IMG/VR virus record: IMGVR_UViG_3300043673_000008
Span: 1-52,362 of that record
DNA: 52,362 nt
From: a virus
Reading direction: 5' to 3' (one strand)
A program made the position numbers and the translations under genes. Position 1 is the stretch's first letter, and each line of letters begins with the position of its first letter. Under the pieces are notes generated by a model. That model saw only the letters and a list, made by a program, of their open reading frames with translations, was not told the origin of the DNA and did not search any database. Positions 40,332 through 47,920 of this stretch are shown one piece after another.

Positions 40332-43157
40332 ATGATTATTTTGGACGCCCACACCGACTACAGCTTCATGCGGGGTTTCGGCACGCCGGAACAATGGCTT
40401 AACCGTGCCAAAGCTGTCGGCGTTAAGACTTTGGGCATCGCCGATTATTGTTCCACATGGGGTCACGCCCCATTTCAGAAGGCGTTCAAGGGCAGTGGGA
40501 TCAAATTGCTGTATGGGGTTCAAATTCCTGTGGTCAGCCTGCTGGACAAGGACCCACGACATTCTCTCGTGACGCTTATCGCCAAGGCAAGCACCGATGA
40601 GCTTTATGCCGCGATGACGCAGGCTCAGAGCCAAACGTACTATCGCCCCCGCCTCACTTGGCGTCAGGTCGGCGAACTCAAGGATTGTGTGGTTATTATA
40701 AATGAATTGCTCCGGTCTCAGGTGAGAAGTGTCCCTTCGACTGCTTTCGCCGCCCATTCTCTCGAACATGATTTGAAACTCCCCAGGGTACTGGCCTATG
40801 GGCCATGCTATCCAACGCCAGAAGACCATGTTGGCTTCGAGATTTTTCAAGCGGCGTCAGAAAATCACCGTATCGGCGAGATTTCAAGTGAAAAATTCCA
40901 TCTTCTGACCCAAGGCGAGCAGAATTCCCGCTTCGATGGGTACTGGCCCTCGACCATGGCCGAGATCGACGCGGTCTGCATCGCGGAACCGCCCCACGGC
41001 AAGCTGCTGGACATGGGTGTTCAGGGCAACAAGGCCGCGAAGCTTGGTCGCATGGCGATTGGCGGCGCGCTCAAGCTGGGTCTCGCTGGGATGGACCAAG
41101 GCGATACCTACCCGAGGTTCTTCGATGATAGTTATTATCTGCGCCTCGAAGAAGAACTCGCGATCATCGCGGACAAAAAGTTCGAGGACTACTTCTTCTT
41201 CGTCGCGGAGATCATCGGTTGGGCCAAGGAACGCATGTTCGTTGGACCGGGGCGCGGATCGGCGGGGGGCTCATTGTTGTGCTACCTTTTAGGTATTACG
41301 ATGGTGGACCCCCTGCAGTTCGGAACCCTGTTCGAGCGGTTCATCGACGTGACGCGCTCCGACCTTCCCGACATCGACATCGACTTTCCCGACACCCGCC
41401 GCGAGGAAGTGTTCGACTATATGAAGCAGCGGTGGGGCGCGGCCCACGTCGCCCGCCTGGGTACGCTCTCCCTGCTCGGTGGCAAGTCCGCCATCAACAT
41501 GGTCGCACGGGCGACCGAAGTTCCGTTCGAGGCTTCGCGCGAGATCGGCAAGTTCACCGAAGGCGCTGGTCAGGGCATCACAATCTCACCGCAATGGATA
41601 TTCGATCATGTTCAAGAGGTTCAGCCTATACTTGCTCGCTATCCTTCTCTCCGCCTTGCAAGCGTTGTTGACGGCCATGTCAGTCATCACGGCGTTCATG
41701 CTTCTGGTGTGGTTGTTACTGACGATCCTGTTCGGCGCTATGGGACTGTTGACAAGCTTGGCATCTTATCTATGGACATGCGCACAGCGGAAGATATTGG
41801 TCTGGTCAAGCTGGACGCGCTTGGCCTTAGAACGCTCTCTGTAATCCAAGAGACTTGCGACCTTATCGGGATCGACCCGAAGACACTTTACAATCTCGAT
41901 TGGAATGATAAGACGATCCTCGACGGCGTATTCAATGCAGATCATGTCACGGGTATCTTTCAGTTCGAGGGACACGCGACGCGAAACCTGATGAAACAAG
42001 TTCGCGTCGATCGGTTCGACGACCTGTGTGCGCTCACCAGTTTGAGCCGCCCAGGTCCGCTCGTGGGGGGCGCGGCAGGGGGCTGGGTGAAAGCGCGGAA
42101 CGGCGAGGCCGTGGGGGCCATGCTTCACCCAGCCCTGGAAGAAACCTACGGCGTCATCTGCTATCAAGAACAGTTCATGTGGATCGCGCGGGACGTTGCC
42201 GGGTTCGACATTCCTCAGGTCAACGGGATGCGGCGCGCAGTCTCCAAGAAGGACCCGGAGAAACTTAGGGGTTACCGTGACGCCTTCATCACGGGAAGTA
42301 CCGCCAAGCTCGGCGCTGATCGAGCCGCCGAACTATGGGAAGAAATCTGCGAGTTCGGGTCATACGCCTTCAACAAGGCACACGCCGTCGCCTACTCGAT
42401 GATCAGTTTTATGACCGCGCACCTCAAGCATACTTATCCATTGCAGTTCGCCGTCGCCCAGCTTCGCAACGCGGCAGACGACGATCAAATCAAGAACCTG
42501 TTGCGCGAACTCACCGAGGAAGGATACAAATATGTCCCATTTGACGCAGAACGGTCTGCCGCTTCTTGGAGCATTCGCGACGGGGTACTTTTTGGCGGCT
42601 TTGATAGCATACGCGGCATCGGTACAAAGACCGCTGATCGTCTTATCGTCGCTCGTGATAGTGGCCGTGGTGGTTGGCTTGATAAGCTGACCGACGCGCA
42701 GCGCATCAAGATCGAGAAGGCCGAATTGCGCTGGACTAGCATCAGCTACTTCTCGGAGAAGTACGTCGAGCTTTACAAGAACCCTGATACGTTCCGATCG
42801 GAGAACACCCCGAAGGGGATCAAGCCTCCCGTGTTTCGGATCAAGGATATCCCCGATGCCAAGGGTAACTATGCCTTCATCGGCAGGATCACGAAGCTCA
42901 ATGTCGTTGACGACGACGCCCCTGATCGCGTGGCGAAGCGCGACGGCAAGAAGCGGGGCAAGGATCACACCTTCATCAACGTGAGTGTAGAGGATGACAC
43001 TGGCGAGATCAGCGGCACGATCAACCGCTTCAAATATGATCAGTTCCAGTGGCTGGTCGATCTGGACCGCAATGGCAAAGATTTTTTATTCCGTGGAAAC
43101 ATCATAGAAAGTGGACGACGTTGGTTGTTCTATGATAACGTGATCGAGTTGAAGTAG
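40332..43157 (+). CDS. dnaE: DNA polymerase III alpha subunit (bacterial C-family)
   Basis: ATG 40332 is preferred; the frame upstream has no starts with a ribosome binding site. The 941-aa protein starts with a PHP domain (A-H-T-D-Y-S at 5-10, G-I-A-D-Y near 36). The polymerase active-site aspartates are in P-D-I-D-I-D-F-P-D near 344 and L-V-K-L-D-A-L-G-L-R-T-L near 491. A helix-hairpin-helix (I-R-G-I-G-T-K-T-A) lies near 755 and a C-terminal OB-fold domain (F-I-G-R-I-T-K-L) near 850. It is about 200 residues shorter than E. coli DnaE, lacking the tau-binding tail. It is the replicative polymerase, probably with the DnaQ-like protein two genes upstream. Confidence 0.92.
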   Translation: MIILDAHTDYSFMRGFGTPEQWLNRAKAVGVKTLGIADYCSTWGHAPFQKAFKGSGIKLLYGVQIPVVSLLDKDPRHSLVTLIAKASTDELYAAMTQAQSQTYYRPRLTWRQVGELKDCVVIINELLRSQVRSVPSTAFAAHSLEHDLKLPRVLAYGPCYPTPEDHVGFEIFQAASENHRIGEISSEKFHLLTQGEQNSRFDGYWPSTMAEIDAVCIAEPPHGKLLDMGVQGNKAAKLGRMAIGGALKLGLAGMDQGDTYPRFFDDSYYLRLEEELAIIADKKFEDYFFFVAEIIGWAKERMFVGPGRGSAGGSLLCYLLGITMVDPLQFGTLFERFIDVTRSDLPDIDIDFPDTRREEVFDYMKQRWGAAHVARLGTLSLLGGKSAINMVARATEVPFEASREIGKFTEGAGQGITISPQWIFDHVQEVQPILARYPSLRLASVVDGHVSHHGVHASGVVVTDDPVRRYGTVDKLGILSMDMRTAEDIGLVKLDALGLRTLSVIQETCDLIGIDPKTLYNLDWNDKTILDGVFNADHVTGIFQFEGHATRNLMKQVRVDRFDDLCALTSLSRPGPLVGGAAGGWVKARNGEAVGAMLHPALEETYGVICYQEQFMWIARDVAGFDIPQVNGMRRAVSKKDPEKLRGYRDAFITGSTAKLGADRAAELWEEICEFGSYAFNKAHAVAYSMISFMTAHLKHTYPLQFAVAQLRNAADDDQIKNLLRELTEEGYKYVPFDAERSAASWSIRDGVLFGGFDSIRGIGTKTADRLIVARDSGRGGWLDKLTDAQRIKIEKAELRWTSISYFSEKYVELYKNPDTFRSENTPKGIKPPVFRIKDIPDAKGNYAFIGRITKLNVVDDDAPDRVAKRDGKKRGKDHTFINVSVEDDTGEISGTINRFKYDQFQWLVDLDRNGKDFLFRGNIIESGRRWLFYDNVIELK

Positions 43158-43184
43158 CCGCGTGGGGCGGTAGGGGAGGGCTCA

Positions 43185-43394
43185 ATGATCTATCTTTTGG
43201 TAGTGCTGGTGTCGATCATGTCGGTCGATCAGAATATACAAAACGAAGTCCACTCTGAGGTCTTCGTTGATAAAACGGATTGTCAGATCACCGAGGGTCG
43301 TATTCTGACCCAGGCGATGCACGATCCTAAGATTGTAGGCTGGCTGATGCCAGATGCATGTCGTGAAGTGGGGACGATCGCCAAGAAGGCGTAA
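43185..43394 (+). CDS. Small protein with N-terminal hydrophobic segment (69 aa)
   Basis: A strong GGGGAGGG site precedes the ATG. Residues 1-14 are hydrophobic (M-I-Y-L-L-V-V-L-V-S-I-M-S-V), like a signal peptide or anchor, and there are two cysteines in the remaining part. It may be exported. A 14-nt sequence shared with 17811-17824 lies just upstream. Confidence 0.6.
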   Translation: MIYLLVVLVSIMSVDQNIQNEVHSEVFVDKTDCQITEGRILTQAMHDPKIVGWLMPDACREVGTIAKKA

Positions 43395-43408
43395 CAAAGG
43401 GGACTACA

Positions 43409-43693
43409 ATGTTCAATCTGAAAGACGTACCGCTCGAAGCGGCGGATCAAGCTCGCGTGCGTGATCTGAACGACAAGACTGCTGGCATCCAACGCATGAT
43501 GCAGATGTTCGTCGAGACCGGCGAGCGCCGGATCGCAGAGTTGCAGGGTCAAGGCCGCAAGTTGTTCGAGGAACTGTCCGAGAAATACGGCCTCGACCTC
43601 AATCATGTGGTCTATCAGCCTAGCCTCGATGGCACCAAGCTTATCCCGACCCATGTGAACCTAGGGGGCAATAATGCTGGCAACGCCCGATAA
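43409..43693 (+). CDS. Hypothetical helical protein (94 aa)
   Basis: It starts in the context GGGGACTACAATG. The first 60 residues are a charged helical region (I-Q-R-M-M-Q-M-F-V-E-T-G-E-R-R-I-A-E-L). The C-terminal end overlaps the next start by 20 nt. No family recognised. Confidence 0.6.
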   Translation: MFNLKDVPLEAADQARVRDLNDKTAGIQRMMQMFVETGERRIAELQGQGRKLFEELSEKYGLDLNHVVYQPSLDGTKLIPTHVNLGGNNAGNAR

Positions 43694-44192
43694 CGCTGCC
43701 TGCAACCTCTGCCTATTCATCATCCCATGTGAGGACAGTACAGACGGTAACGGCAAGTTCGGCTGCGCAACCTGTGAGACCGACGCTTTCGTTGGTGACG
43801 TTGGCGACATCAAGACGATGCTGCCGAGGGACTGGCAAGACGTTAAGGTCTATTATTATGATATCGGGACATTCGTTGACGACATCGACCGGATGCCTGG
43901 GTTCGTGGTCAGCGCCAATGCCAAGCTGGAATACTCCGACGAAGGCGTGACGCATATTGCGTTGGTCGAAGGCAATGTCGTGCCGGAGCCCAGCGATCCG
44001 TTCTATTTCACCGCCCACCAAATCCAGGGTAACTCCATGATGCTCATGTGGAGTGGGACACGCGGCGTCTATCGGCTGATGCACTGTAAGACGTGCGCGC
44101 ACACTTTTATGAAATGGCTGGAAGCTATGCAGGGGGAATGGTACGATGCTGAAAGTCGCGGACTTCAAAGCAAAACCAACACGCTCAACTGA
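43674..44192 (+). CDS. Hypothetical cysteine-rich protein (172 aa)
   Basis: The N-terminus carries C-N-L-C (10-13) and, after about 17 residues, C-A-T-C (31-34), a possible zinc ribbon. Two further cysteines occur in H-C-K-T-C near 140. The rest has many aromatic and acidic residues. It overlaps both neighbours. Function unknown. Confidence 0.6.
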   Translation: MLATPDNAACNLCLFIIPCEDSTDGNGKFGCATCETDAFVGDVGDIKTMLPRDWQDVKVYYYDIGTFVDDIDRMPGFVVSANAKLEYSDEGVTHIALVEGNVVPEPSDPFYFTAHQIQGNSMMLMWSGTRGVYRLMHCKTCAHTFMKWLEAMQGEWYDAESRGLQSKTNTLN

Positions 44193-44613
44193 GAGCGCCG
44201 TCGAGAAGGCGTGGGCGGCGACGTGGAAGAAGCTGGGCGTCTATTCGCGCCACATGAGCGACCACGTCCCCGGCCTGCCAGATCGCTACATCGCGGGCGG
44301 CAATTGGGTGGAGTTCAAGTCACTATTCCGCGTGCGCGGTGGCTTCACTTATGGCGAGGGCTTATCCCCCGAGCAAATCCGCTGCTGTCACGCCCTGCAT
44401 CAGGCGGGAGACAATGTCTTCTATTGTGCCCAGCTTGACGGCTGGCAGTGCGGAAAGAAGTACGTCTTCCTGCCATGGTCGAAGTTCTGGCTTAAGCTTG
44501 GCGAACCACTCCAAATGAACCTGTTTGAGGAAGACATCTTCGACGCGACAATTGAGAGCCGCGAGAAGCTGACCAGATTGTACATCAGTAAAACTACGCC
44601 GGTGACGTTTTGA
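44146..44613 (+). CDS. PD-(D/E)xK nuclease-like protein (VRR-NUC type)
   Basis: The 155-aa protein has the core motif with D46 (G-L-P-D-R-Y) and E56-F-K58 (W-V-E-F-K-S), separated by 10 residues, and a helix E-x-x-x-x-K near residue 20. This is the arrangement of small VRR-NUC or resolvase-like nucleases. In phages they process branched DNA or recombination intermediates. It overlaps the previous gene by 47 nt. Confidence 0.7.
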   Translation: MLKVADFKAKPTRSTESAVEKAWAATWKKLGVYSRHMSDHVPGLPDRYIAGGNWVEFKSLFRVRGGFTYGEGLSPEQIRCCHALHQAGDNVFYCAQLDGWQCGKKYVFLPWSKFWLKLGEPLQMNLFEEDIFDATIESREKLTRLYISKTTPVTF

Positions 44614-44867
44614 AAGAGTTGTGCGACGACTGGAATGCGACGCCGACGAAGCATTCCGGCTTCCTCGATGGGTATCCGGGCGACAAGAAACGCCGGATGA
44701 TTTGGCAGTTCTGGTTCGCTGACGGTTCGTACTTGGTGATCCGCAATGCGAAGCAAGGGCTTCGGCTGACGGAACGAATGATGAAGGCTGGACTGATCAA
44801 GCCCAGGTTTGGCGACGGCATCCGGGCCGCAATTGTAAGGAACAACGTCAATGCACAAAGTCATTAA
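44610..44867 (+). CDS. Small hypothetical protein (85 aa)
   Basis: TTG 44610 overlaps the previous stop (TTGA). The protein is basic and aromatic-rich (R-M-I-W-Q-F-W-F-A-D-G-S-Y). I do not recognise it. It overlaps the small frame at 44851. Confidence 0.5.
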   Translation: MKELCDDWNATPTKHSGFLDGYPGDKKRRMIWQFWFADGSYLVIRNAKQGLRLTERMMKAGLIKPRFGDGIRAAIVRNNVNAQSH

Positions 44868-45035
44868 AATGTACCCGAACGAACTGGAAGACCAGAGCAC
44901 GTCGGCGACACGCTGGACAGCATGATGACGCGCTCACTGACCAAGCGCGGTCTCGATGTCACCAAGGGGTACAACTACCATTACGACGATAAGCTGGACT
45001 GCTGGGTCGTCAGCGGCGATGCACTCCATGAGTGA
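44851..45035 (+). pseudogene. Possible frameshifted small gene (about 61 aa)
   Basis: ATG 44851 opens M-H-K-V-I-K-M-Y-P-N-E-L-E-D-Q and stops at 44925. The -1 frame carries on as E-H-V-G-D-T-L-D-S-M-M-T-R-S-L-T-K-R to a stop at 45035, directly overlapped by the next ATG. Joined by a -1 shift near 44895, the two halves would make one protein. It may be an indel in the genome or assembly, or two separate small genes (44851-44925 and 44922-45035). Confidence 0.4.
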
Positions 45036-45426
45036 TGATCATATTCAGAACGTGCGACCGATGCTATCGCTGCGCACGCCATACCACCTGATCCCGAAGT
45101 GGTGGCTGGATCATGTCGAGCCCAAGATCAGTAGGGTCAATGGTTCGCGCTGCTGGTACTGGAACGGGATGCTCGACGGCAACGGCGAGGCGTGCTGCAA
45201 GCTAACCAACCCGGAGACAGGGCGTCGTCAGGTCCATCAGTTAAAGCGCATCATCGCGGGCTGGTGGTGGGACCTCAAGAAGCATTATGAAATCCTGCAC
45301 GCCTGCGGCAACCAGAACTGCCTGAACCCGCACCACTGGTATGTGACGGCAACGAACTGGCAGCAGCACGATCGCGCCGCGATCCTCAAGAAACGCAAGA
45401 CCGCAATAGATAGGCACGCCCAATGA
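45028..45426 (+). CDS. HNH-family endonuclease-like protein
   Basis: ATG 45028 lies inside the end of the previous frame. The 132-aa protein has an N-terminal C-W-Y-W-N-G near residue 42 and a C-terminal L-H-A-C-G-N-Q-N-C-L-N-P-H-H-W, the zinc-binding HNH pattern of small phage HNH proteins. These may nick DNA, help packaging or act as homing enzymes. The first HNH histidine is the H in I-L-H-A-C. Confidence 0.75.
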   Translation: MSDDHIQNVRPMLSLRTPYHLIPKWWLDHVEPKISRVNGSRCWYWNGMLDGNGEACCKLTNPETGRRQVHQLKRIIAGWWWDLKKHYEILHACGNQNCLNPHHWYVTATNWQQHDRAAILKKRKTAIDRHAQ

Positions 45427-46145
45427 GCGTTTCTATTCGCAAGAGACTGATGGGCGATTACGCGCTAGATAATTGGCACGAGCATCGCGTCGATCGTGAG
45501 AACTTCATCATCTACGTGGGGAGCGATCCGCGCCAGGAGCAACAGCACGCCGGCGAAGCGGGCGTCGAGCATCATATGGCCGACCGGCTCGAATTGAACC
45601 TCAATATCCTGCACCACCTCGACGACAAGCGCCCAGTCTTGATCAAGATGGGAACGTGTGGCGGGTGTTGGGAGCCCGGTATGCAGATGTTCGGTGCGAT
45701 CCTGACCGCCAGCAACCCGATAACCGTGGTTGGAGTTCGCCACAGCCGCTCTATGAGTTCGATCATCCCGCTCGCAGCCGACCGCTTCCTTATGCGCCCG
45801 CCCACAGAGTTCATGTATCACTATGGAACTTGGGGCTTCGACGGGCTGGCGGGGGAAGAAGCCTGGACTGCGTTCGAGCAGTTGAAAAAATCCAACGACA
45901 TGATGCTGCGTCTCTACGTGGCCCGTCTCAAGGAACAAGGCAAGATGCGGTTCAAGCACCCTGCCTTCATCCGCCACGCGATTGAAGACAACATGCGGCG
46001 CAAAGTCGATTGCTTCCTGTCCACGGATCAAGCGGTGGAGTGGGGCTTCGCCGATGGCGTCGCGCTAGGCGTCGTCGATCGGATTACCAAGAAAAACGTC
46101 AAACGTCGTGCTGCCATGATGGCGGTGCTTAGGAAGGGGAAGTAG
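45423..46145 (+). CDS. ClpP-like serine protease
   Basis: ATG overlaps the previous stop (ATGA). The 240-aa protein has the ClpP fold signature: P-V-L-I-K-M-G-T-C-G-G near residue 70, the nucleophile region R-S-M-S-S-I-I-P-L-A-A-D near 110, the histidine region M-Y-H-Y-G-T-W-G near 132, and D-Q-A-V-E-W-G-F-A-D-G near 203. In ClpP, S, H and D form the catalytic triad. It is outside the structural region where phage ClpP-like capsid proteases normally lie, and a separate protease already exists in the head module. Substrate unknown. Confidence 0.78.
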   Translation: MSVSIRKRLMGDYALDNWHEHRVDRENFIIYVGSDPRQEQQHAGEAGVEHHMADRLELNLNILHHLDDKRPVLIKMGTCGGCWEPGMQMFGAILTASNPITVVGVRHSRSMSSIIPLAADRFLMRPPTEFMYHYGTWGFDGLAGEEAWTAFEQLKKSNDMMLRLYVARLKEQGKMRFKHPAFIRHAIEDNMRRKVDCFLSTDQAVEWGFADGVALGVVDRITKKNVKRRAAMMAVLRKGK

Positions 46146-46340
46146 ATGTCACAGGTCAAGTGGATGATCGCGAATAAGATCACACAACAGCAATGGAATA
46201 TCGCCGTTGGACTGCTGCATAATGGCGGGACGCACCCGACCTTTCGTGCGATCCGCAAGACGCTGGCTCGGCTCAAGCGCGGCGACAAGAATTACGGCAT
46301 GTGGCACGGCTGGCGCAACTCACCACGAGTGCAGAGTTAA
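46146..46340 (+). CDS. Small basic hypothetical protein (64 aa)
   Basis: It follows the previous stop directly. Basic and tryptophan-rich (K-W-M-I-A-N-K, M-W-H-G-W-R-N). It might bind nucleic acid. No family recognised. Confidence 0.5.
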   Translation: MSQVKWMIANKITQQQWNIAVGLLHNGGTHPTFRAIRKTLARLKRGDKNYGMWHGWRNSPRVQS

Positions 46341-46360
46341 TGGATTTTTCGGGGTTTAAC

Positions 46361-46376
46361 TCGCCAATTCTGGCGA
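46361..46376 (+). promoter_or_regulatory. Short perfect hairpin
   Basis: TCGCCA (46361-46366) pairs with TGGCGA (46371-46376), loop ATTC, in the gap between two small genes and just upstream of the ribosome binding site. There is no T tract; it may be an mRNA processing or stability element. Confidence 0.4.
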
Positions 46377-46394
46377 TTAGTGGGGAATAAGAAA

Positions 46395-46721
46395 ATGGAA
46401 ATGAAGGACTTCAACAAGAAGCTGCGCAACCTCGAACCGGGGCGCAAGCTCGTCTATCACACGGGCAACCTTGCGGTTGATCGCATACAGGACGATGAAC
46501 TCAACATGATCGGTGCGCTGGCGCTCGCCGTCGCCGAACTCAACGTCGGCGCAGTGTTCCAGAAGCGGATCACGGCTCGCATCTTCGATTATGAGGTACG
46601 CGTGTTCCGTCGCCTCGGGCTTCGGGTCGATGGGAACGGTGCCTATCAGGAAGTGCAGCGCCTCGCACGCCTCTATGCCAAGGACGCCCGCGAGAGCGCC
46701 TTGGAGCCGGTGGCGCTGTGA
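46395..46721 (+). CDS. Hypothetical helical protein (108 aa)
   Basis: ATG 46395 has GGGGA 8 nt upstream; a GTG at 46380 lies within that site and is less likely. The product is soluble, mixed charge, with helices such as E-L-N-M-I-G-A-L-A-L-A-V-A-E-L. The next gene starts within its stop codon. Confidence 0.55.
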   Translation: MEMKDFNKKLRNLEPGRKLVYHTGNLAVDRIQDDELNMIGALALAVAELNVGAVFQKRITARIFDYEVRVFRRLGLRVDGNGAYQEVQRLARLYAKDARESALEPVAL

Positions 46722-47101
46722 ACCACAAGCACCTCACAATCCAGCACGCCCAGGATCATCAGCCTTGGACGGTGCCATACGCCGCCGCAATTGACGTTGC
46801 CGCAGAGACCGGGACAATCCCCCATATTCTCGCCACGCATACGGCGTTACACGCCATGAAGTCAGTGGGGAAACTGGCTACTGTTTTCGAGGCGCTGGAT
46901 CATAGTCGCAACGTGGGCGCGGCGGGGCGTTCCGAATACATGACATATGAACAGCTTCTCACCATCAGGGCCATGAGCGCAGACCTTCTCACGGCTGCCC
47001 TGCGCTTCGCCAACCTCTACCACTTCGATCTAGCCGAGGTTCTATTAGCACGGATCAAAGAGAAGAACGGCATCGAGCTTGAGCCCATGTCTAATGAGTA
47101 G
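46718..47101 (+). CDS. MazG-like nucleotide pyrophosphohydrolase-related protein
   Basis: GTG 46718 overlaps the previous stop (GTGA). The 127-aa helical protein has H-A-M-K-S-V-G-K-L-A-T-V-F-E near residue 48 and S-A-D-L-L-T-A-A-L-R-F-A-N-L-Y-H-F-D-L-A-E-V-L near 88, resembling the two helical pairs of MazG-type all-alpha pyrophosphatases. Several acidic residues of the usual E-x2-E / E-x2-D motif are missing, so it could be inactive or diverged. It may help control nucleotide pools together with the HD and DUF5664 proteins. Confidence 0.55.
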   Translation: MNHKHLTIQHAQDHQPWTVPYAAAIDVAAETGTIPHILATHTALHAMKSVGKLATVFEALDHSRNVGAAGRSEYMTYEQLLTIRAMSADLLTAALRFANLYHFDLAEVLLARIKEKNGIELEPMSNE

Positions 47102-47135
47102 TGAAAGGTTTTATTAACCACCGCTCAATTCGGTC

Positions 47136-47167
47136 TTGACACCGCTGTTCTGGGGGAGCAAATTAGC
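47136..47167 (+). promoter_or_regulatory. Possible promoter with TGTTCT-N7-CAAATTAGC element
   Basis: TTGACA lies at 47136-47141; 18 bp further is AAATTA (47160-47165). Overlapping this is TGTTCT-N7-CAAATTAGC (47146-47167), which ends right at the ATG of the next gene. The same element occurs twice at 51301-51365. The conservation with fixed 7-nt spacing argues for function, although the -10 match is poor. Confidence 0.5.
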
Positions 47168-47374
47168 ATGGAAGGCACATTCACTGGATTTGTGCAGTCG
47201 CTTTGGGGATTGGGGATCACATTGTCTATCACGCCGACAGGCGATCGCATTGTAATCTCTGCCAGCAGGCAGGGAAAGACGTGCGACGTTACCCTCAATG
47301 CAGTCCAGCTTATGGAAGCGACGCTTGATGTCGCCTCCGTCGAACTCGGGGAGTTGATCAGTGCGCTGCTCTGA
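47168..47374 (+). CDS. Small hypothetical protein (68 aa)
   Basis: ATG 47168 follows the TGTTCT-N7-CAAATTAGC element directly. The first half alternates hydrophobic and polar residues (beta strands), the second half is a leucine-rich helix ending E-L-I-S-A-L-L. If the element is a promoter, the message would be nearly leaderless. Function unknown. Confidence 0.55.
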   Translation: MEGTFTGFVQSLWGLGITLSITPTGDRIVISASRQGKTCDVTLNAVQLMEATLDVASVELGELISALL

Positions 47375-47600
47375 TCTCGCGTGGACCGAACTGTGGACCG
47401 ACTTCAACCGGCTCACGACCGATACCATCCGCATCCGGCGCGAGCCTCTTGCGGAAGTGATCGCCTGCAACGGCGGGATTATGCCCGATGGCCTGATCGC
47501 GCGCCTTCCGCGCGACGATAGCAAGACCGTTGAAGTCGTTCGTCACGCACTCTTTACGTTTCTCAACCACCACGGCGCTTTGCGCTGTGATCAACTTTAG
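47361..47600 (+). CDS. Hypothetical protein (79 aa), probable DNA-binding helix
   Basis: GTG 47361 overlaps the previous gene by 14 nt. The middle part (I-I-R-R-E-P-L-A-E-V type spacing, then I-M-P-D-G-L-I-A-R-L-P-R-D-D-S-K-T-V-E-V-V-R) looks like a small helical domain. Function unknown. Confidence 0.5.
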   Translation: MRCSDLAWTELWTDFNRLTTDTIRIRREPLAEVIACNGGIMPDGLIARLPRDDSKTVEVVRHALFTFLNHHGALRCDQL

Positions 47601-47614
47601 GAGCGGATTTTCCA

Positions 47615-47713
47615 ATGATGCCGATCATAGCCGAATGGAAAATTATCGCCTTGTGCCACCGGCATATCAGTGGCGCATCGATGCTGCAAATCCGCCGCGT
47701 CGAAATCGCCTAG
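47615..47713 (+). CDS. Very small hypothetical protein (32 aa)
   Basis: ATG 47615 has AGGAG about 11 nt upstream. It encodes M-M-P-I-I-A-E-W-K-I-I-A-L. A competing frame in the same place (from ATG 47635) continues into the next gene. Weak support; kept because of the ribosome binding site and the small-gene context. Confidence 0.3.
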   Translation: MMPIIAEWKIIALCHRHISGASMLQIRRVEIA

Positions 47714-47727
47714 GAAGGGAGCGGTCA

Positions 47728-47913
47728 ATGGACGATCTCATCAGGCGACTGAAGGAATACGCCGAACTAGCTGGCAAGGATCAGATGTGCGTCATGGACA
47801 CTGACGATCTGCGCGCAGCCGTTCGCGCTGCCGTCGAAGACCATTCATGGATGTTTCTCACGGGACCGGGTGATGCGCCGGAGAAACAGATTATTGAGCA
47901 TGAGGGGGAATAA
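47728..47913 (+). CDS. Small acidic hypothetical protein (61 aa)
   Basis: ATG 47728 has GGAAGGGAG upstream, which decides the start; the same frame is open further upstream without such a site. The product is helical and acidic (M-D-D-L-I-R-R-L-K-E-Y-A-E-L-A). Function unknown. Confidence 0.6.
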   Translation: MDDLIRRLKEYAELAGKDQMCVMDTDDLRAAVRAAVEDHSWMFLTGPGDAPEKQIIEHEGE

Positions 47914-47920
47914 CAACACC

